A stretch of DNA of 64,000 nucleotides from Numida meleagris. Its lineage: Eukaryota > Chordata > Aves > Galliformes > Numididae. Positions 38,361 to 51,393 of the stretch are shown in pieces. A model generated the notes under the pieces. That model was not told the origin of the DNA. It made no database searches and saw nothing but the letters and a program-made list of their open reading frames with translations. The stretch covers positions 36,054,948 through 36,118,947 of the forward strand of contig NC_034412.1 in NCBI RefSeq assembly GCF_002078875.1. Direction: 5' to 3'. The stretch's first letter is position 1, and every line of letters begins with the position of its first letter. A program made the translations under genes and the position numbers.

Positions 38361-41300
38361 CTGTCAGAAGAAGGAAACAGGCTAGACTTAACAAGGTATG
38401 TAATACATAATCATAGAACAACCAGTAGCAGGAAGAAACCACAACCTAAAAAATGCTAGAGCAGGTACTGGAAGCAAGAATGTTAAATAGCATTCAAAGA
38501 TGCTTCAAGGAGGTAAACACCCGCATCTTTCGTACCAAGGGACAGTTTTGAAACAAAAACTGCATGTTACCAGAGCTCAAGAAAGCATTTCACTTTCTTT
38601 TGTCCCTACTCCAACTAAAAGCATCCCACCAGGCCATTGGTTTGTACGCCTTCTAGAGGCTGGATGGAAGTTCAAATATCATCTCACTTAAGGGCAAACT
38701 TGGCAAAGCCCGCAGGTACTCCATATTGAGATCTTAAGAGTATCAAAAAGAGACAAGAGATGAAGGTAGAAATATCAGAAAACTCAGAGGGGTATGAAGA
38801 GAAAAAGAACTACAAAATCCTAAGTCCTAAAAGTTGGTATCTTAGTTAAGAACAGAGGAATATTTATTAGACAACTCTCCACTGGTAGATGCTATCAGAG
38901 GACTGTTTCAAGTTCTACATCCATTACGAAAAGAAAAGCAAGTTCAAAATAATCATTTCAAATACTCCATGTGAGCAGCTCCTCAGAAAAGAATACAGAA
39001 ACCTTGTGGGTGTTTAAAATCTACACACCCACCTCTGTTGCTCTTGAATTGTCTTCTGGCTATTACTACGTAGTGACGGATCCTTTGCACTACATTTGGT
39101 CAAAGGGATAAAACCAAGAACACCTCTTAGACAATACTTTCAAAACCACACAAAATAGATTCATCAGTTGACTGTATGACTAACAGGAGGCTAAGCAAGT
39201 TGCACTATTTTTCACTAGTTTTTGTTTTAATTCTTTATTTCTGACCATGAAGAGACAATTCCTCTCCTGTCAGTTGTTAGTGGCTTTTTCCTGTACAAAA
39301 TTTCACTTTAAATTCCCAGAAACGCATGGCAGATGACTCCTTTAGTGCTCTAAACTGATGAGCTTACGTCTTTCTCACTCTCTAAACTTTTATCTCCACA
39401 AATACTAATGATTGAGCATCATCCCCTTTTTGTTCTCTAAGCTCTCTCACCATCCACCTCACTACCTCTCTCTTCTCTCCTACATATTTTCTTCCTTCCA
39501 TGTGGTATTCCACTCTCTACCTTCATGACTCTTACAGATAAGCCCTATCAAACCTCACTCAGACCACACAAGAAGCAAGCACCTTACAATATTTTTTACT
39601 GGACACAGTAGGGTATCAGAAGTCAACACACACTGCCTGCTGCAGGAAGCTGTTTGTTTGACAAACCCATGGCACGGACAGTAAAAGCTGAGCAAACAGC
39701 ATACTACAGGGACAGTAACACCCAACAGAAGGCTCAGGGTACCAACAGGTCATATCAACTCATATTCTGGCAAAGCTCACTGGTTTAAGCCCTTGATCTA
39801 TTTCCTCTTCCACTTCACCGTTTCCTATCTACTCTCTGACTTCTCACTTTCCTGGCTTGTTTCTTAAGATACTCTCCTTCTCAGCAGTTCCCCCAAAATC
39901 TGATTCCTAGAATATCTGAATTCCTGCAGTCCATTAAAATGCCCACCATCAAGATTAAAGTGGTACGAACTGCATACACATATGCAACATGTACACATGC
40001 ACTGGCACTATTCAGTGTTTCAGAAGTGAAATCAGTTCATACATGTAGTTTTTAGTATGAACAATAAGCAGTTTTACCAGTAATAGGAATTTTTTTTTCC
40101 CTTCTAAAAAAAATAATAAAAATAGCAAAGCAGACATATGAAACATGAAAGCATGTTTTAATTCATCAAAATATATATTACGGCTCTCAAGCCAATCTTA
40201 ACTTTACTAAGGTACTTACAAAAAAAAAGTCTATCTGCTTTCTACATTCTCTCTTTAGGTCAGTCTGTTCCAGAGGTTGACCTGATGTGAAGAATTTTCA
40301 CCAAGGAAAAACTAAAACCAGCCCTTTTCTGCTGCACTACCTTCTGCAATCTTTCCTCTTTAAAATAAGCCACTCTACCTGCTACAAATATGAAAAACGT
40401 CTCCACCAGGAGCAGAGTGCTACTGTTACAGAGCATTCTTCCTGAACTTTCAGAGAACCTGGAGAAAAATCTTTTGAACGTATTTGTTTCAAGAAGGCAT
40501 TAATTTCAATTGTTGCAGAAAATAAAGGAAGCGTGAGTCTGAGTGAATAGCTAAAGAATACACACAGAGAACAATCCCTGACCAGGGCAGACTGCTGTTT
40601 CTGCCCATGAAACAAATTAGCCAAAGGAAGCGTTGTAGAACTGGCCAGCAGACAGTTTTCCTATTTAAAATACAGAGGTGATACTGAACGTACATACATG
40701 CATAGATCAGAGTAAGTTTGCATCCACTCACCATGGTCCACCAAAACCCACATAAAGTTTAACATAAAACATCTACACGCAAGTAGAACCACTGTAACTA
40801 AGCTTACACAATATCACAGACTTGAGCTAGGAACTTTTTTCAGTCAGGCCCTAGAGTTTGCAGTGATAAAGGCTTGAAAGTAACCCCCACCATCAGAAAG
40901 AGAGTAGCGCAAGAAACAAAGTGGGCACTCCTGGAGGAAATGAGCATTTATTAAATACTCTTAGCACTGAGCCAAACCTCAAGGGGCTATCTGAACCCAA
41001 GCAGATGTCAAGTGGTACCTCCATGTCCTTCATCCCAGGGCTATTCTCAAACTCCAATAGGATGAAGTCAAATTCTGATAGCTCAGAGAACCAGCAAGTC
41101 AAGGTAGGTCATTACAGAGCTTGAACAGTTTTGTGACAGTGACATACCCAAACTAATTTTGGAAAGGTGTCAAGTTTCCTTCCTTTCCCTCCTCTTGCAC
41201 TCCTCTCTCCCTACCCCGTATCAGTTCTCCTACTCTGACAGCATACAATGCCATGAGCCACTGCTCCCGAACATCTTTGAACCACTGTGCAGGATTATCA

Positions 41301-44300
41301 ACGCTAAAGCTACACTGACAGCAGATCTACCAGTACAAAATTCAAAGTCTAAATGAGCTCTTCACGAGATGTGTATAATCAATTTGTCCCAGCATGTCTA
41401 CCAGACCTCACCTATGAGAAATATAAAATGCAGTCAAGGTCCACAGTCCAGAGGAATTTTTAATGATGAATATTTGGCAATGTTACCTGAGGAAAAAAAG
41501 AAACCTAAGTCTAATGTTCTTATCTATGTAGCTGGTTCTGCCTGTGCTACTTTGCTTTGGACCGAAGACAGAACTAATAAGCTAAGAAAGAGGTCAATTT
41601 TTGTTTTGTTAACTGACAGCACATTCCCTTATGTGATCACAGTTTCAAAAAATTCGAACGTCTAAGTTGTAGATGAATCACCAAAAAAAAAAATAATTCT
41701 TTTTAACCTCACTTTTCTTTCCCAGGAAAACAAAACCAAATAAAACCAGACAACTACTACATCAGTTTCAAAACTATTGCATCAAATCATGGGACCTTTT
41801 TCTTGAAATGCGTTCAAGAAAAAGTAAATGAAACCTGAACAGATAAATAATAAGGAGGGGAGGCTGCCTAGTCTATCAGAATCATACATTACAACTAGAG
41901 ACAAAACCAAGATGGAACCACGAAAAAGCACATACCTTGCTTTTACCCTATCTTGGATCCACAATTACGTACAGAGTTCCTAAAAAATGGGTAACAGCAA
42001 CAATGACGCATCCACTGGTTATGTGAGGGAGAACAGTAAACAGATGTAAGAAAAAATCATTGCAAATAAAGGAAACAAACTGACTGAGACCAATTTTAAA
42101 AACAAACATTAAAAAAGAACAACCCTCTGAATGAAAGATCTTTCAGAAAATTGGAACAATGATTAAAGAGATGATGTTGAATTCTATTAAAGCATCTTTG
42201 AACTACAAAATTATTACTCCCCAGAAGGAATAACATCATCTATCTACATACAAAAATAGACACATGTACATATACTTAATTTGTAGTTAACTTACATTCA
42301 TCCTGAATTGCAATGAGAACAGACTGAAGGATGCACTGCCTGCAGACTGAAGCGGTAATTCAATTTAGAAAAGCACAGTGAGAGGGGTGAACAACACAGA
42401 AAACCCAGCCAGCAGGCAGCAGTCTCTCGAGCAGGGTAGATAATTCCCCACTCACTCCATTTCATTCCATATCCAGAAAAAAAACAGATCAAAGAAGATT
42501 CCAAGTTTACGGTTTTTATCTGCCTGGAAACTGGGATCATTGGATCCATTTGGTGAAGCAGAAAATTTAAGTTTTAACACTTTTCTCAAACTGCCAAATG
42601 CCACTAGAAAAGCCATGGGCATCTGCCACTAATCTGAAAAACTTTGATAGAAGCTGCTAACTCCATCAGTCCACTCACTGAGGATTTCTACACGTTAAAA
42701 ATGTTTTTAATTGAAAAAGGAAATATGGGCTGATTGCTTCATTTGCAAGTTACAAACAGCAAGGAGTTGGTCACATTTCCATTTGAGCAAAGAAAAAAAG
42801 AGAAAAAATAAAAAAATTTCAACAACAAAATGCTAGAACAAAAGAGAAGGCCATAGCAGTCTGAGTCAAAACCTCTGCTGAAAATTTCTAATGCCACTGT
42901 ACTCTGCTGCACCATCACAGTGATCCCTCATACAAAGATGAGAGACAGCAGGACGTTCATGACTGAAGAAAAGGGGGGCAAAGGGAGGATACATTCCAAA
43001 ACGCACTCCAAAGTGAACTTTTTTGATTGTCAGACCTACCATAAAGAGAATCACAGCACAGCTATCTGAGGAAGAAGGAACAGAATTTTATCCATGTCCC
43101 ACTGCAGCTAGAGCATCTCAATGACACACTGAGCCAAGGGCCTTCATTAGATCAGTTCTACAGCATTCAAAAGACACACTTCCTTGACAGTGGGCATCAA
43201 TCCTCTTGAAGGCAGCTGCAGTCTATAAAGGTTATGACTCGAGTCTTCTTCTATTTTCACTCTAATAATTGACATGTGTAGTTAGGTGGAGGCATTCTGC
43301 ATAGAGATTATAGCTTCTGTCTGAGGATGCACAAGAACTGAGCGAGGGGTACAAATGCTGCAGAAGAAGTCACTGATGAGCAAATTGCTTTGCAAGAAAA
43401 AAATCTATGCAAATGGAATCTGCTGGAGACTCTCCAGACTAAAATCCAATGGGCTGATAAATTATGTTCAACATACTATACGTAGAGGCTGACTACACAG
43501 CTCAAAAGGAGAAATACTATTCTTCTAGCAGGGCAATCTAGTTGGTCTCTCATTTCTTGTTAGCGCTTTCTGCCCAAAGCGCTGATCTGTCCAAGAGAGT
43601 ACCTCATTGTATTTAGCACTCATGGGAGCGCTAACTCAATTACATGTCATTTGCAAGGCCCTCTGCTCTGCTTTCAACCAAATGATGTTTCAAAATATGT
43701 TTCAAACTAACATACCGGGCTCCAAGGAAGAGAATGAGAAGCTACTTACGGCTCAAGGACATTCAGCATTGCTTTTTTATCAAAGCAGTGGAATGGCAGA
43801 ATAGATGATCAGGAGAAGTATGACGATATCAAGATTTGCCAGCTCAGGGCTCCTAGAGACCACTTAAATATGAGGTCTTCCAAATTACCTTAAGTATATT
43901 GAAATTGTGTAAGCAGCGGTTCAGAAAAGGTCAGCTAGCAATCCTGATCTTCTCTAAAGCTGCTTTGCATTTACGGAACTACAGTCAAACAAAATGAGAC
44001 GCAGCACTGGAGAAAGACCAGACCTGTTAGTGTCACCTCAGAATATTACAGTGTCCTAGGCCAAGAGGAATGGAGGAATTTGGCAAACTGCCGTAGTACC
44101 TATAGGAGCACAGCCCCAGGCAGTCAAAGACCCACCTGCTAAACAAGACTGCAATATCTAAGACCACGTTCTCCTTTCTGGGTAAAAATCCAAATAACAG
44201 CAGAATATGTAAACTCCTGGGGGAGCAGGAGAAGAGAAAAGGAACAGAATGGGAAGAGCAAGGCAAAATTTGTTGCTGATAGGAAATAATTCTTTGCACT

Positions 44301-46799
44301 ATGGAAATTTCTTCTCTCTACCAAGGAACAGAAACAGAGAAAAAGAGAAATGCCACCAGAATGGCCTTTATATTTGTTTAAGAAAATTAAAAAAAACAAA
44401 CAAATGAAACAAATAATCAGAGATGACTGAACTAATGTCATCAATTCCCATTTTAGATAGCTCTCACAGGAAGGTTCATGAGCTAAGACTTCAGCCCAGA
44501 GTAATGGTGCAATCAGGAAAGCAAAAGACACATCAGTCTAACTGTCCCTGAATACAGAAGTTTGTGTAGATATTAAAACAAAACTGTAAGCACAGAACTG
44601 GTCCAGTCCAGTCACATTCACGTCTTCTTTTAAGCTGTACTGGGCTGAGTACCCAGAAAAATAAAAGCAATTTGTTGTACTGTATTTTAAACAACTGAAT
44701 TATAGTCTACAACACTTTATCTTCCTAAACTGTAAGTATTTCTGCAATATATGAAATAAGGTGCATATGATTTTAAGACATCCATGAATTTTGTGGTATT
44801 AAGACCACCATCATGCCTTTTCAGCAACTGCTGATGTATCAGTGGCAAAGACTAGTACAAGCTTTTACTTGCCCAGGTTTTAATTAGTTGTACTATTGTC
44901 CTTTTTCAGTTTTATGTTAAATTAAAGGTCCATACAGAAACGTATGAAAATGCTAATCGAGAGAGGCACTTCAAGGAGATCTTGATGACATCAGGGGTAT
45001 CTGCTCTAATAGCAACATTATGGAATTTGCAGTATTCGTAAGGTAAGGATATGGCTGAATAATTGCCAGTCCTGTCCGCTTACATAATCTAATTGAAATT
45101 TTACATTCTGGCATAAACTGAATCCTAAAATAGGCAGCATGGCCTTCTCTTTGGAACTTGCTACACAAATACATCAATTATGACATGAGTCTTCAAGCCA
45201 GCCAGCTCAGGCAATGACAAGTGCTGCAACATTTCAAGTTACTTGTGTTACCTTTAAGGAACGCAGTACTTTTCAAAAGGCAAACATAAACTAAGTAATC
45301 AGTTTATCCATTATCTACTAATATTTTGTACGTAGCTGATGATTTACAATTTTGTTGCACCATTAATGGAGTCAGCTAAGAAAACATCAATGTAGAATCT
45401 AAGTGTTTTGGACAGTCACCAAAATCCCACGGCAGCATTACTTTCCAAAATAAAGACTTGACTCGTCACACAACAGTGACATCAGACATGACTTAACCTA
45501 GGAGAAACCACAGCTTCTCACTGCTTAACACAGACAGTCCCAAATGCAATATGCCTATTCTCTCTCCTTCTGCCTTTGTATATTAAAGTTCTTCTTTGCA
45601 AGTAACTAGGGGAACATAAAAAGAATGGTAGAAGTGGGGCACAAGTGATGACACACAACGTCAGAAGATGAAGAGATGTGCTTTCCACAGTAATGCACTT
45701 CCTGAACACAGAGAAGTTGGGGAGAAAGGCTGGGAATGAAGTATGCCTTACAATTACTGTTTCCACACAGAACTCCTTCGAGATCAATAGTGTAAGAATC
45801 ACATTCATTTTGATGGGTTCCATTTATTTTCGAATGTTATGAAAAGAAACTGCTGCACATAACATAGGCACAGTAACAGCTTCACTTGAGTACAGCAGGC
45901 ATGGTAATTTGGATCACAGTGAAAGCTATTTTTTATTTAAAAAGAAAACAAGCCTTAGAAGTGGGTGGAAGGGCATCAGAATTTAAAGAGATGTGCTGTA
46001 TAAAGTCTATCGCTGAAACTTTTAAAATAGGAAAAGCAAATACTGTGCAAATTAAGACATGAATGTGGTTACAAAGAATTTGTGGACTGAGGGAACAAAA
46101 CGTTCTGGCAAAGCACTGAAACAGCAAAGGGCAACTTAAAGCATACAGGCAATCCTACTGAAATAAGAGGGGGGGAGCTTTAAACATAATGATATGCCCA
46201 TGCTTGAATATTCTTCTAGTATAAGGTTTTACATTAAAAATAATCAGCTAATTCTCTTTACAAGCAAGCAGTAACCCCTTCAAAGTTGAACAGAATTTCA
46301 GAGAACCCTTTTAAATTGCTTGTGAATGTAAAAGCATCTCCTACCTTAAAGTAGGACCCAAAGAATGTAATCTGGTAAAGATTTCTATGTTTGTTTTTAT
46401 TTTTAGATCAGCAATCTGTGATTTTTGTTATGCTTTATTTCATGTAACATGCATCTTAAAACTTTTGTGACAAGTAACGGCATAAAATAAAAAATAAAAA
46501 TAGAAAAATACAGCTGAAAGATCTCAGATCACTTATACTGGCATTTCTCTACCTCTCTGAATCTGAAGACCCCCTAAGCCTTTCTAAATGAAAACTCAGA
46601 AGCTATTTTGAGCACTATCACCACAGTTCTTTTACGGCCATCTCAAAATCAGATCCAACTTTGAACATCTGTATATTTTTCCCCCCTTTGCTTCTCTGCA
46701 GCTCACTACTTGTTCAGCTTGAATTTCTTGTAACTGTTTCTCACTTCGTATAATTCACTACTGCCTAATACCTGACCAACCATATCTAATTGGAAGTTA

Positions 46800-47190
46800 T
46801 CTAACCATCTTTTAAAAAAACTTCCAGTGATGGAGATGCTGCAATCTCTCCAGTCAGTTGGACGTTTAACCACCTCAAGTTCTGAAAGGTTTTCCTAATG
46901 ACAATGTAAAACCTACTGTAATATAAACCTGTTATTTTTTGTCCCAGTCATCATGAATCACCAACAGATTATTCCTCTTTCCCCCCTTCAACAAACTTTG
47001 TAATGCAGTAAAGGCTTACTAATGACTCTCCTTAGTTTTCTTGACGGGCTCCACAGCCTCACTCTCTTTCACCCATCCTCCCTAGACATGTTTTCCAAAC
47101 CGCCAGTCAGTTCTGCTGCTCTCCTCTGAAGTCCTTCTAATCGTCCATGCTCTTTAGCAAGACTAAAAAGAGCAGCCCTTTCTTTGGGGC
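46800..47190 (-). mobile_element. Ancient CR1/L3-like LINE remnant, antisense
   Basis: Weak but ordered similarity to antisense CR1 3' sequence: a CTTCCAGTGATGGAGATGCT start, AAGGTTTTCCTAATGACAAT, then CTGCTCTCCTCTGAAGTCCT towards the right end. It is highly diverged with many gaps, and the boundaries are approximate. Confidence 0.55.
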
Positions 47191-47789
47191 TCTTTTACTC
47201 CTTATACGTCCCGGTCAAACGACCAACATTTGAGCAACAGCGTGGTGTTATTAACTCCTGTTTCTTTCCTACAAGACTGTTCACTAGCTAGTCATTCTTG
47301 ATGGAGTACTCTTGCAATTGTCTGTTGAATAGCTTCCCATTTCTTCTGGACCTCTTCCGTCTGTGACCCTTGTCTTTTGACTGCAACCTACTCTCTACAA
47401 ACTGTATTCCAGTCATCTGATACCAGCTTCACAGACTGTAAAAGTACTGCATTGCACAATTAGAAATAATATTAAGAGTCATGATTATATACACACCTAC
47501 AAAGATTCAATTTTAAAATTAGGAATAGTTAATAAGCACCAATTTTGTACCATCTTCCATCTCAGACATACCAGTTAAATTTCTGCTCTGAGATAGCACC
47601 GGAAAACACAACTCTGGCTCTGAAGGGAGGGCAAGCACGCATCCAGGACAGACACTTGGAAAAGGGGCTTAAATTGCCCAGAAATGAAACCCAACCAGCT
47701 CCCTATGGTTTTCCACGGAACTAGAGATGTACATACTCAAACTAACCAAGAAGAGGAGGGGCAATAACCATTGGCAAGGAAAAATAAAT

Positions 47790-47960
47790 GTTCATTTAAA
47801 CCATCAATATTCAATAAGAATAAATGCCAAATTCTAAAAACCTAGATATCTTTCTACTGCTTCCTTTTTAGCCACAAGGCCTGTCAGAGAAGAAAATTAG
47901 ATTGTTTTGACATAATATGGTCTCGACAAATCTGTGTTGGCTGTTAGAATTGGCATATAC
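47790..47960 (-). mobile_element. Ancient CR1/L3 reverse-transcriptase fragment, antisense
   Basis: The blocks GAGAAGAAAATTAGATTGTT and CTCGACAAATCTGTGTTGGC, in this order, resemble the antisense reverse transcriptase region of CR1/L3 LINEs as I recall it. The fragment is short and old. It may belong to the same insertion as the remnant at 46800-47190. Confidence 0.5.
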
Positions 47961-50119
47961 AATTTGTGATGTCAAAAGATTTATATCGACGAAAAGGTAA
48001 GGCCAATAATTGAAGTTCTGATGGGCCTAAGAAGAGAGTGTCATAATAAAGAAATCACTCAAAGGAACTTGGTTCAGCACAGCAAGCAGTTAAAAAAATG
48101 CAGCTATTACTTAGCCAACTTGCTAAAAGAGAATTACTTTTACTTCAAATTTATGGACACTCTATGGAGGAAAGCATGAGCTAAATGTATAAAACAATAT
48201 AAATCTCAGGAGAAAAGAAATTCTTTTCCTTTTAACATTGCTCTACTTGTGTAGTAAACTTGGTGACTGGCAGTACATTTTCAGCCAAATATGCACACAT
48301 ACAAAATTACAGATACATCTCACTCCCCCAGTGACTTTATAACATGTTGCTAGGTAACAGTGCATACAAGTCAGGTTTCAAGACCTTTAGTAAGTCACCA
48401 TAAAATAGCGGCACAGGTCTTTTGCATGAATAATGTACATTTATATCCTTTTTCTAATGCCAATAGATCAGACACTGAAAACATGAATGTCTGCCAAACT
48501 GAAAACAATTCCCCATCAACTGCTACACGAAAAACAGCACATCAAAATGTTGTATGTTTTTTCAGCATTCAGGCTTTCCCCTCCTCTCTCCTGCTTTCTG
48601 CTCTCACTCTTGCTACATGCAGCCTTGATGTGCACTACCATCCACAGATCAGGGCAGGTGACGCGGAGTCACTCAGTGTAAAACAATACAAATTTAATAG
48701 ACATCAGAAGGACAACATAGGGGACAACTGTCAAACACCAGAAATGGATTTCATAGGGTCCAAATTTGAAACTCAACTAAAAAAAACATACAGGCTCATC
48801 CTTGCTCTTTTTTTATCATAATAATATACCAACACTTTTCTTTCTTTCTTTCCTTTTTTCCTTTTTTTTTTTTTTTAAAGGAAAGGTTTATGTGGCTTCT
48901 TCCAAACCACTCAAGACACTATTTGCACTAACCCACTGTACTTCCTACTTGTCCTCAGTCCTTTCTTTTTTCTTTCTGTGCCTGGCTGCATGAAGCCTCA
49001 AGCTTGATTTCTGCTGTTTCTCCACTCTATTCTATTCCCCTCAGCATTATTATCCCAGAGATCTGGGCAGATGAGGATAACAAACCTTTCTACCACAACA
49101 AAATGCTGCTGTTTCACCTTGACAGGGGAATGAGAATAGAGCTAATTTCCTAATGCATCTGACAAAAATTTTTACTAGAATGCAACTTAGATTCAATTTA
49201 AAGGAAAAAGGTGACCACTTATTCCTACTGAAAAGGGTATTTTCTATCTCCAAGTCTAGAACTTGCAGCATGGACTGACATCTCCTTGTCAAACAGAAGT
49301 TTCTTCAGTGACATTTTTCCTGATTTCTCTTTAAAAATTAAAGGCCAATTAAAATAAAACATTTAATATGTAGACCAACTCCATCAACAACAGGATGTCT
49401 ATAATTCTGAATTCAGTCAAATCAATAAGAAAGCACATAAAGTATAATAGATTTTTCCTAAACACATTCTCCTCTTCAGACTCTCAAATACAAATATCAT
49501 TCTCATAGCAATAAACTGACAGTGGAAAAAACACAACCAAAGAAAAAGAACTGTTCCGCATTTGACATGGATTTCAATTAGAATAGCAAAAAAAAAAATT
49601 AAAAACTGATCACGAATCTCTAGGACTACCTTTTTTATGTTAATAATCAAAAAATTCAGTAACATTCATACTTCACAAGCAGTGACTATTTTGATATCTT
49701 ATGCTACTCTGAAAGAAAGGTCACCATTCACAGACTGTTCCTATTTAACAGATGGGTAAGGCAGAGAAGAAGTTAAGAGCTGAATTTTCTAACACGCTGG
49801 GTGCTTGTGGCCCTCAGTGATTTTAAACCAGAACTACGAGTAGTTAGCATACCTGAAAAACACACCAAATGAGATTTGCTGAGATAACTGTCAGTGAACA
49901 TCAAAGCCTGGAAAAGAAGTTCTCATTCCCAGTTCCAGGTTTCAATAAACAGAAAATCCCTCTCTTTTTCTCTTCTCCCACTTCTTCCCCTCTTCCCTCC
50001 ATCATGCACTTCTCTTCTTATCCAAAGAAACAAGAAATTACAAGTTAAGTTGCAACGCTTTGCTCCCTGAAATTCAATGACTTAGCAAACCCAAGGGAAA
50101 GGGTCTCTTAGCCCACAGA

Positions 50120-50142
50120 AGGAGCAGCTGCTGCTGCTGCTC
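50120..50142 (-). promoter_or_regulatory. GCA-repeat hairpin just after a splice donor
   Basis: On the transcript, the donor GTAATT is followed at once by GAGCAGC, a GCA-rich loop and GCTGCTC, a perfect 7-base stem at intron positions +7 to +27. It could affect recognition of the 5' splice site or bind CUG/CAG-type RNA-binding proteins. A regulatory role is inference; only the structure and its position are seen. Confidence 0.4.
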
Positions 50143-50148
50143 AATTAC

Positions 50149-50629
50149 CTGACAGCTTCATAAGAAAATCTGATGCCATCTTGACAGAGATGTCTTGGCT
50201 GAATAGTGCTGATGCTGTACTGGCCACAAAGTCAGAGTCTTTCAGCTTTGTGTTGTTGGGGGCTCTGTCAACAGTGCTAAGAGCAAAAGGTGCAGCTGAG
50301 ATGCCATTGTCATCTTTGGGCTCTTCTTTCACTAGTAAAGGTGGAATACCTCCACTAGCCTGCCCAGCCACATCAGATGTTTTAGATACAGATGCTGATC
50401 CCATAAGGTCAGGTCCAACTCCTTCCCTCTGTGGTCCCGGGCAGGAGTCACTATTTAGCTGTGGTGACCCCTTCACCTCAGTTTCTGGTATTTCCTCCTT
50501 CACTTTGGATTCTGTCCTGAGGAAATGCTGATGGCAACGCATATGGAGTTTCAGGCTGAAGTGGCGGGAGGAGGTAAAAGGGCATAGCTGGCATTGAAAG
50601 GTCTCACCCCTGTCTTGGTGCTGATGAAC
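50149..50629 (-). CDS. ZNF827: ZNF827 exon with zinc finger 3 and first DISVK module
   Basis: This is the largest coding exon in the window, 481 bases, phase 0 in and phase 1 out, with acceptor AACCAG and donor GTAATT. It starts VHQHQDRGETFQCQLCPFTS, so its second residue is the last zinc-binding His of finger 2. Finger 3 follows, with C-Q-L-C and H-M-R-C-H. The rest is linker with two sumoylation-type motifs (V-K-E-E at about codons 41-44 and again near codon 93). It ends A-L-F-S-Q-D-I-S-V-K-M-A-S-D-F-L-M-K-L-S. Recalled human ZNF827 matches strongly in the finger, in the VKEEPK motif and at the end, and more loosely between. The Met at 50638 is intronic and not a start. Confidence 0.96.
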
Positions 50630-51393
50630 CTGGTTCAAGAGGTGAAAGATAAAAGCATGTGTTAAGCAGAGTAGTTTACTAGCATTATAGAAATCTCAGC
50701 TCCATACTCCTCACTGTTTTAAAACAAGAATATTTAGCTAATGAGCGAACTCTGCATTCTGAGCACTTGGAAAGAGGTCAGATACTAAGAACAGTAGGAT
50801 TCTTTTGCAAGTAAGAAACACCTGTTTTTGTATCATGGAAATGATGAAGCCTGCTTTGGGTGAAACAGATCCCGATGACTTGTCAGTATTTAACTTTCAA
50901 AATATAACTAGCAACTTCCTTGATTAAAAACAAAACTAAACAAAGAAACTCCAGAAGAACCTATTTATTACATGTACTGCTAAGCATGGTCATTCTGTGT
51001 AACTTATAAATAAAAACTGTTCAGAGTAACCCAGCAAACCATCCATCTGCACAGCAACATCCACTATCAATTTATGTATCGTTCGGGTAAAAAAAAAAAC
51101 AACACTTGGCAATACCTAGGCACCACTGAACTAACTGCAAATTAATTCTACTAGAAAATAAACTGCTCTGTTATGATAAAATACAAACAGGAGAGATGGT
51201 GTTTGTCAGTTAACTCTATCAATCCATTAAACCAGATAATCCCACCGTCCTCATATTCTGACTGCAGGCTCTGCCTCATGTAGTCACGTAAGAGCACGCG
51301 GTCTCTACAATGCCCAGAATCCTCAGGCCTCATCTCGATACCTTGTTAAACAGAACTTTATCCGTCTATCTGCAATGGTTTATGTATTATCTA

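Larger units (their letters stand above)
38361..50148 (-). other. ZNF827: ZNF827 intron of about 11.8 kb
   Basis: This intron runs from the GTAATT donor at 50148 to CTGACAG at 38361. It contains two ancient antisense CR1/L3 traces (46800-47190 and 47790-47960) and a pyrimidine-rich tract with a long T run near 48836-48877. The segment 39380-39530 is also pyrimidine-rich. Otherwise it is AT-rich intronic sequence. The 153-codon open frame at 48360-48821 on the plus strand resembles nothing known to me. Confidence 0.85.

Noticed and set aside
48360..48821. 153-codon plus-strand open frame
   Set aside because: Low-complexity, no recognisable family, no splice or promoter context; long enough to arise by chance in 64 kb.
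50629..50638. Met at 50638 as a translation start for a shorter zinc finger protein
   Set aside because: The bases upstream of GTT at 50629 read as an AACCAG splice acceptor, and the protein joins perfectly to the preceding exon.
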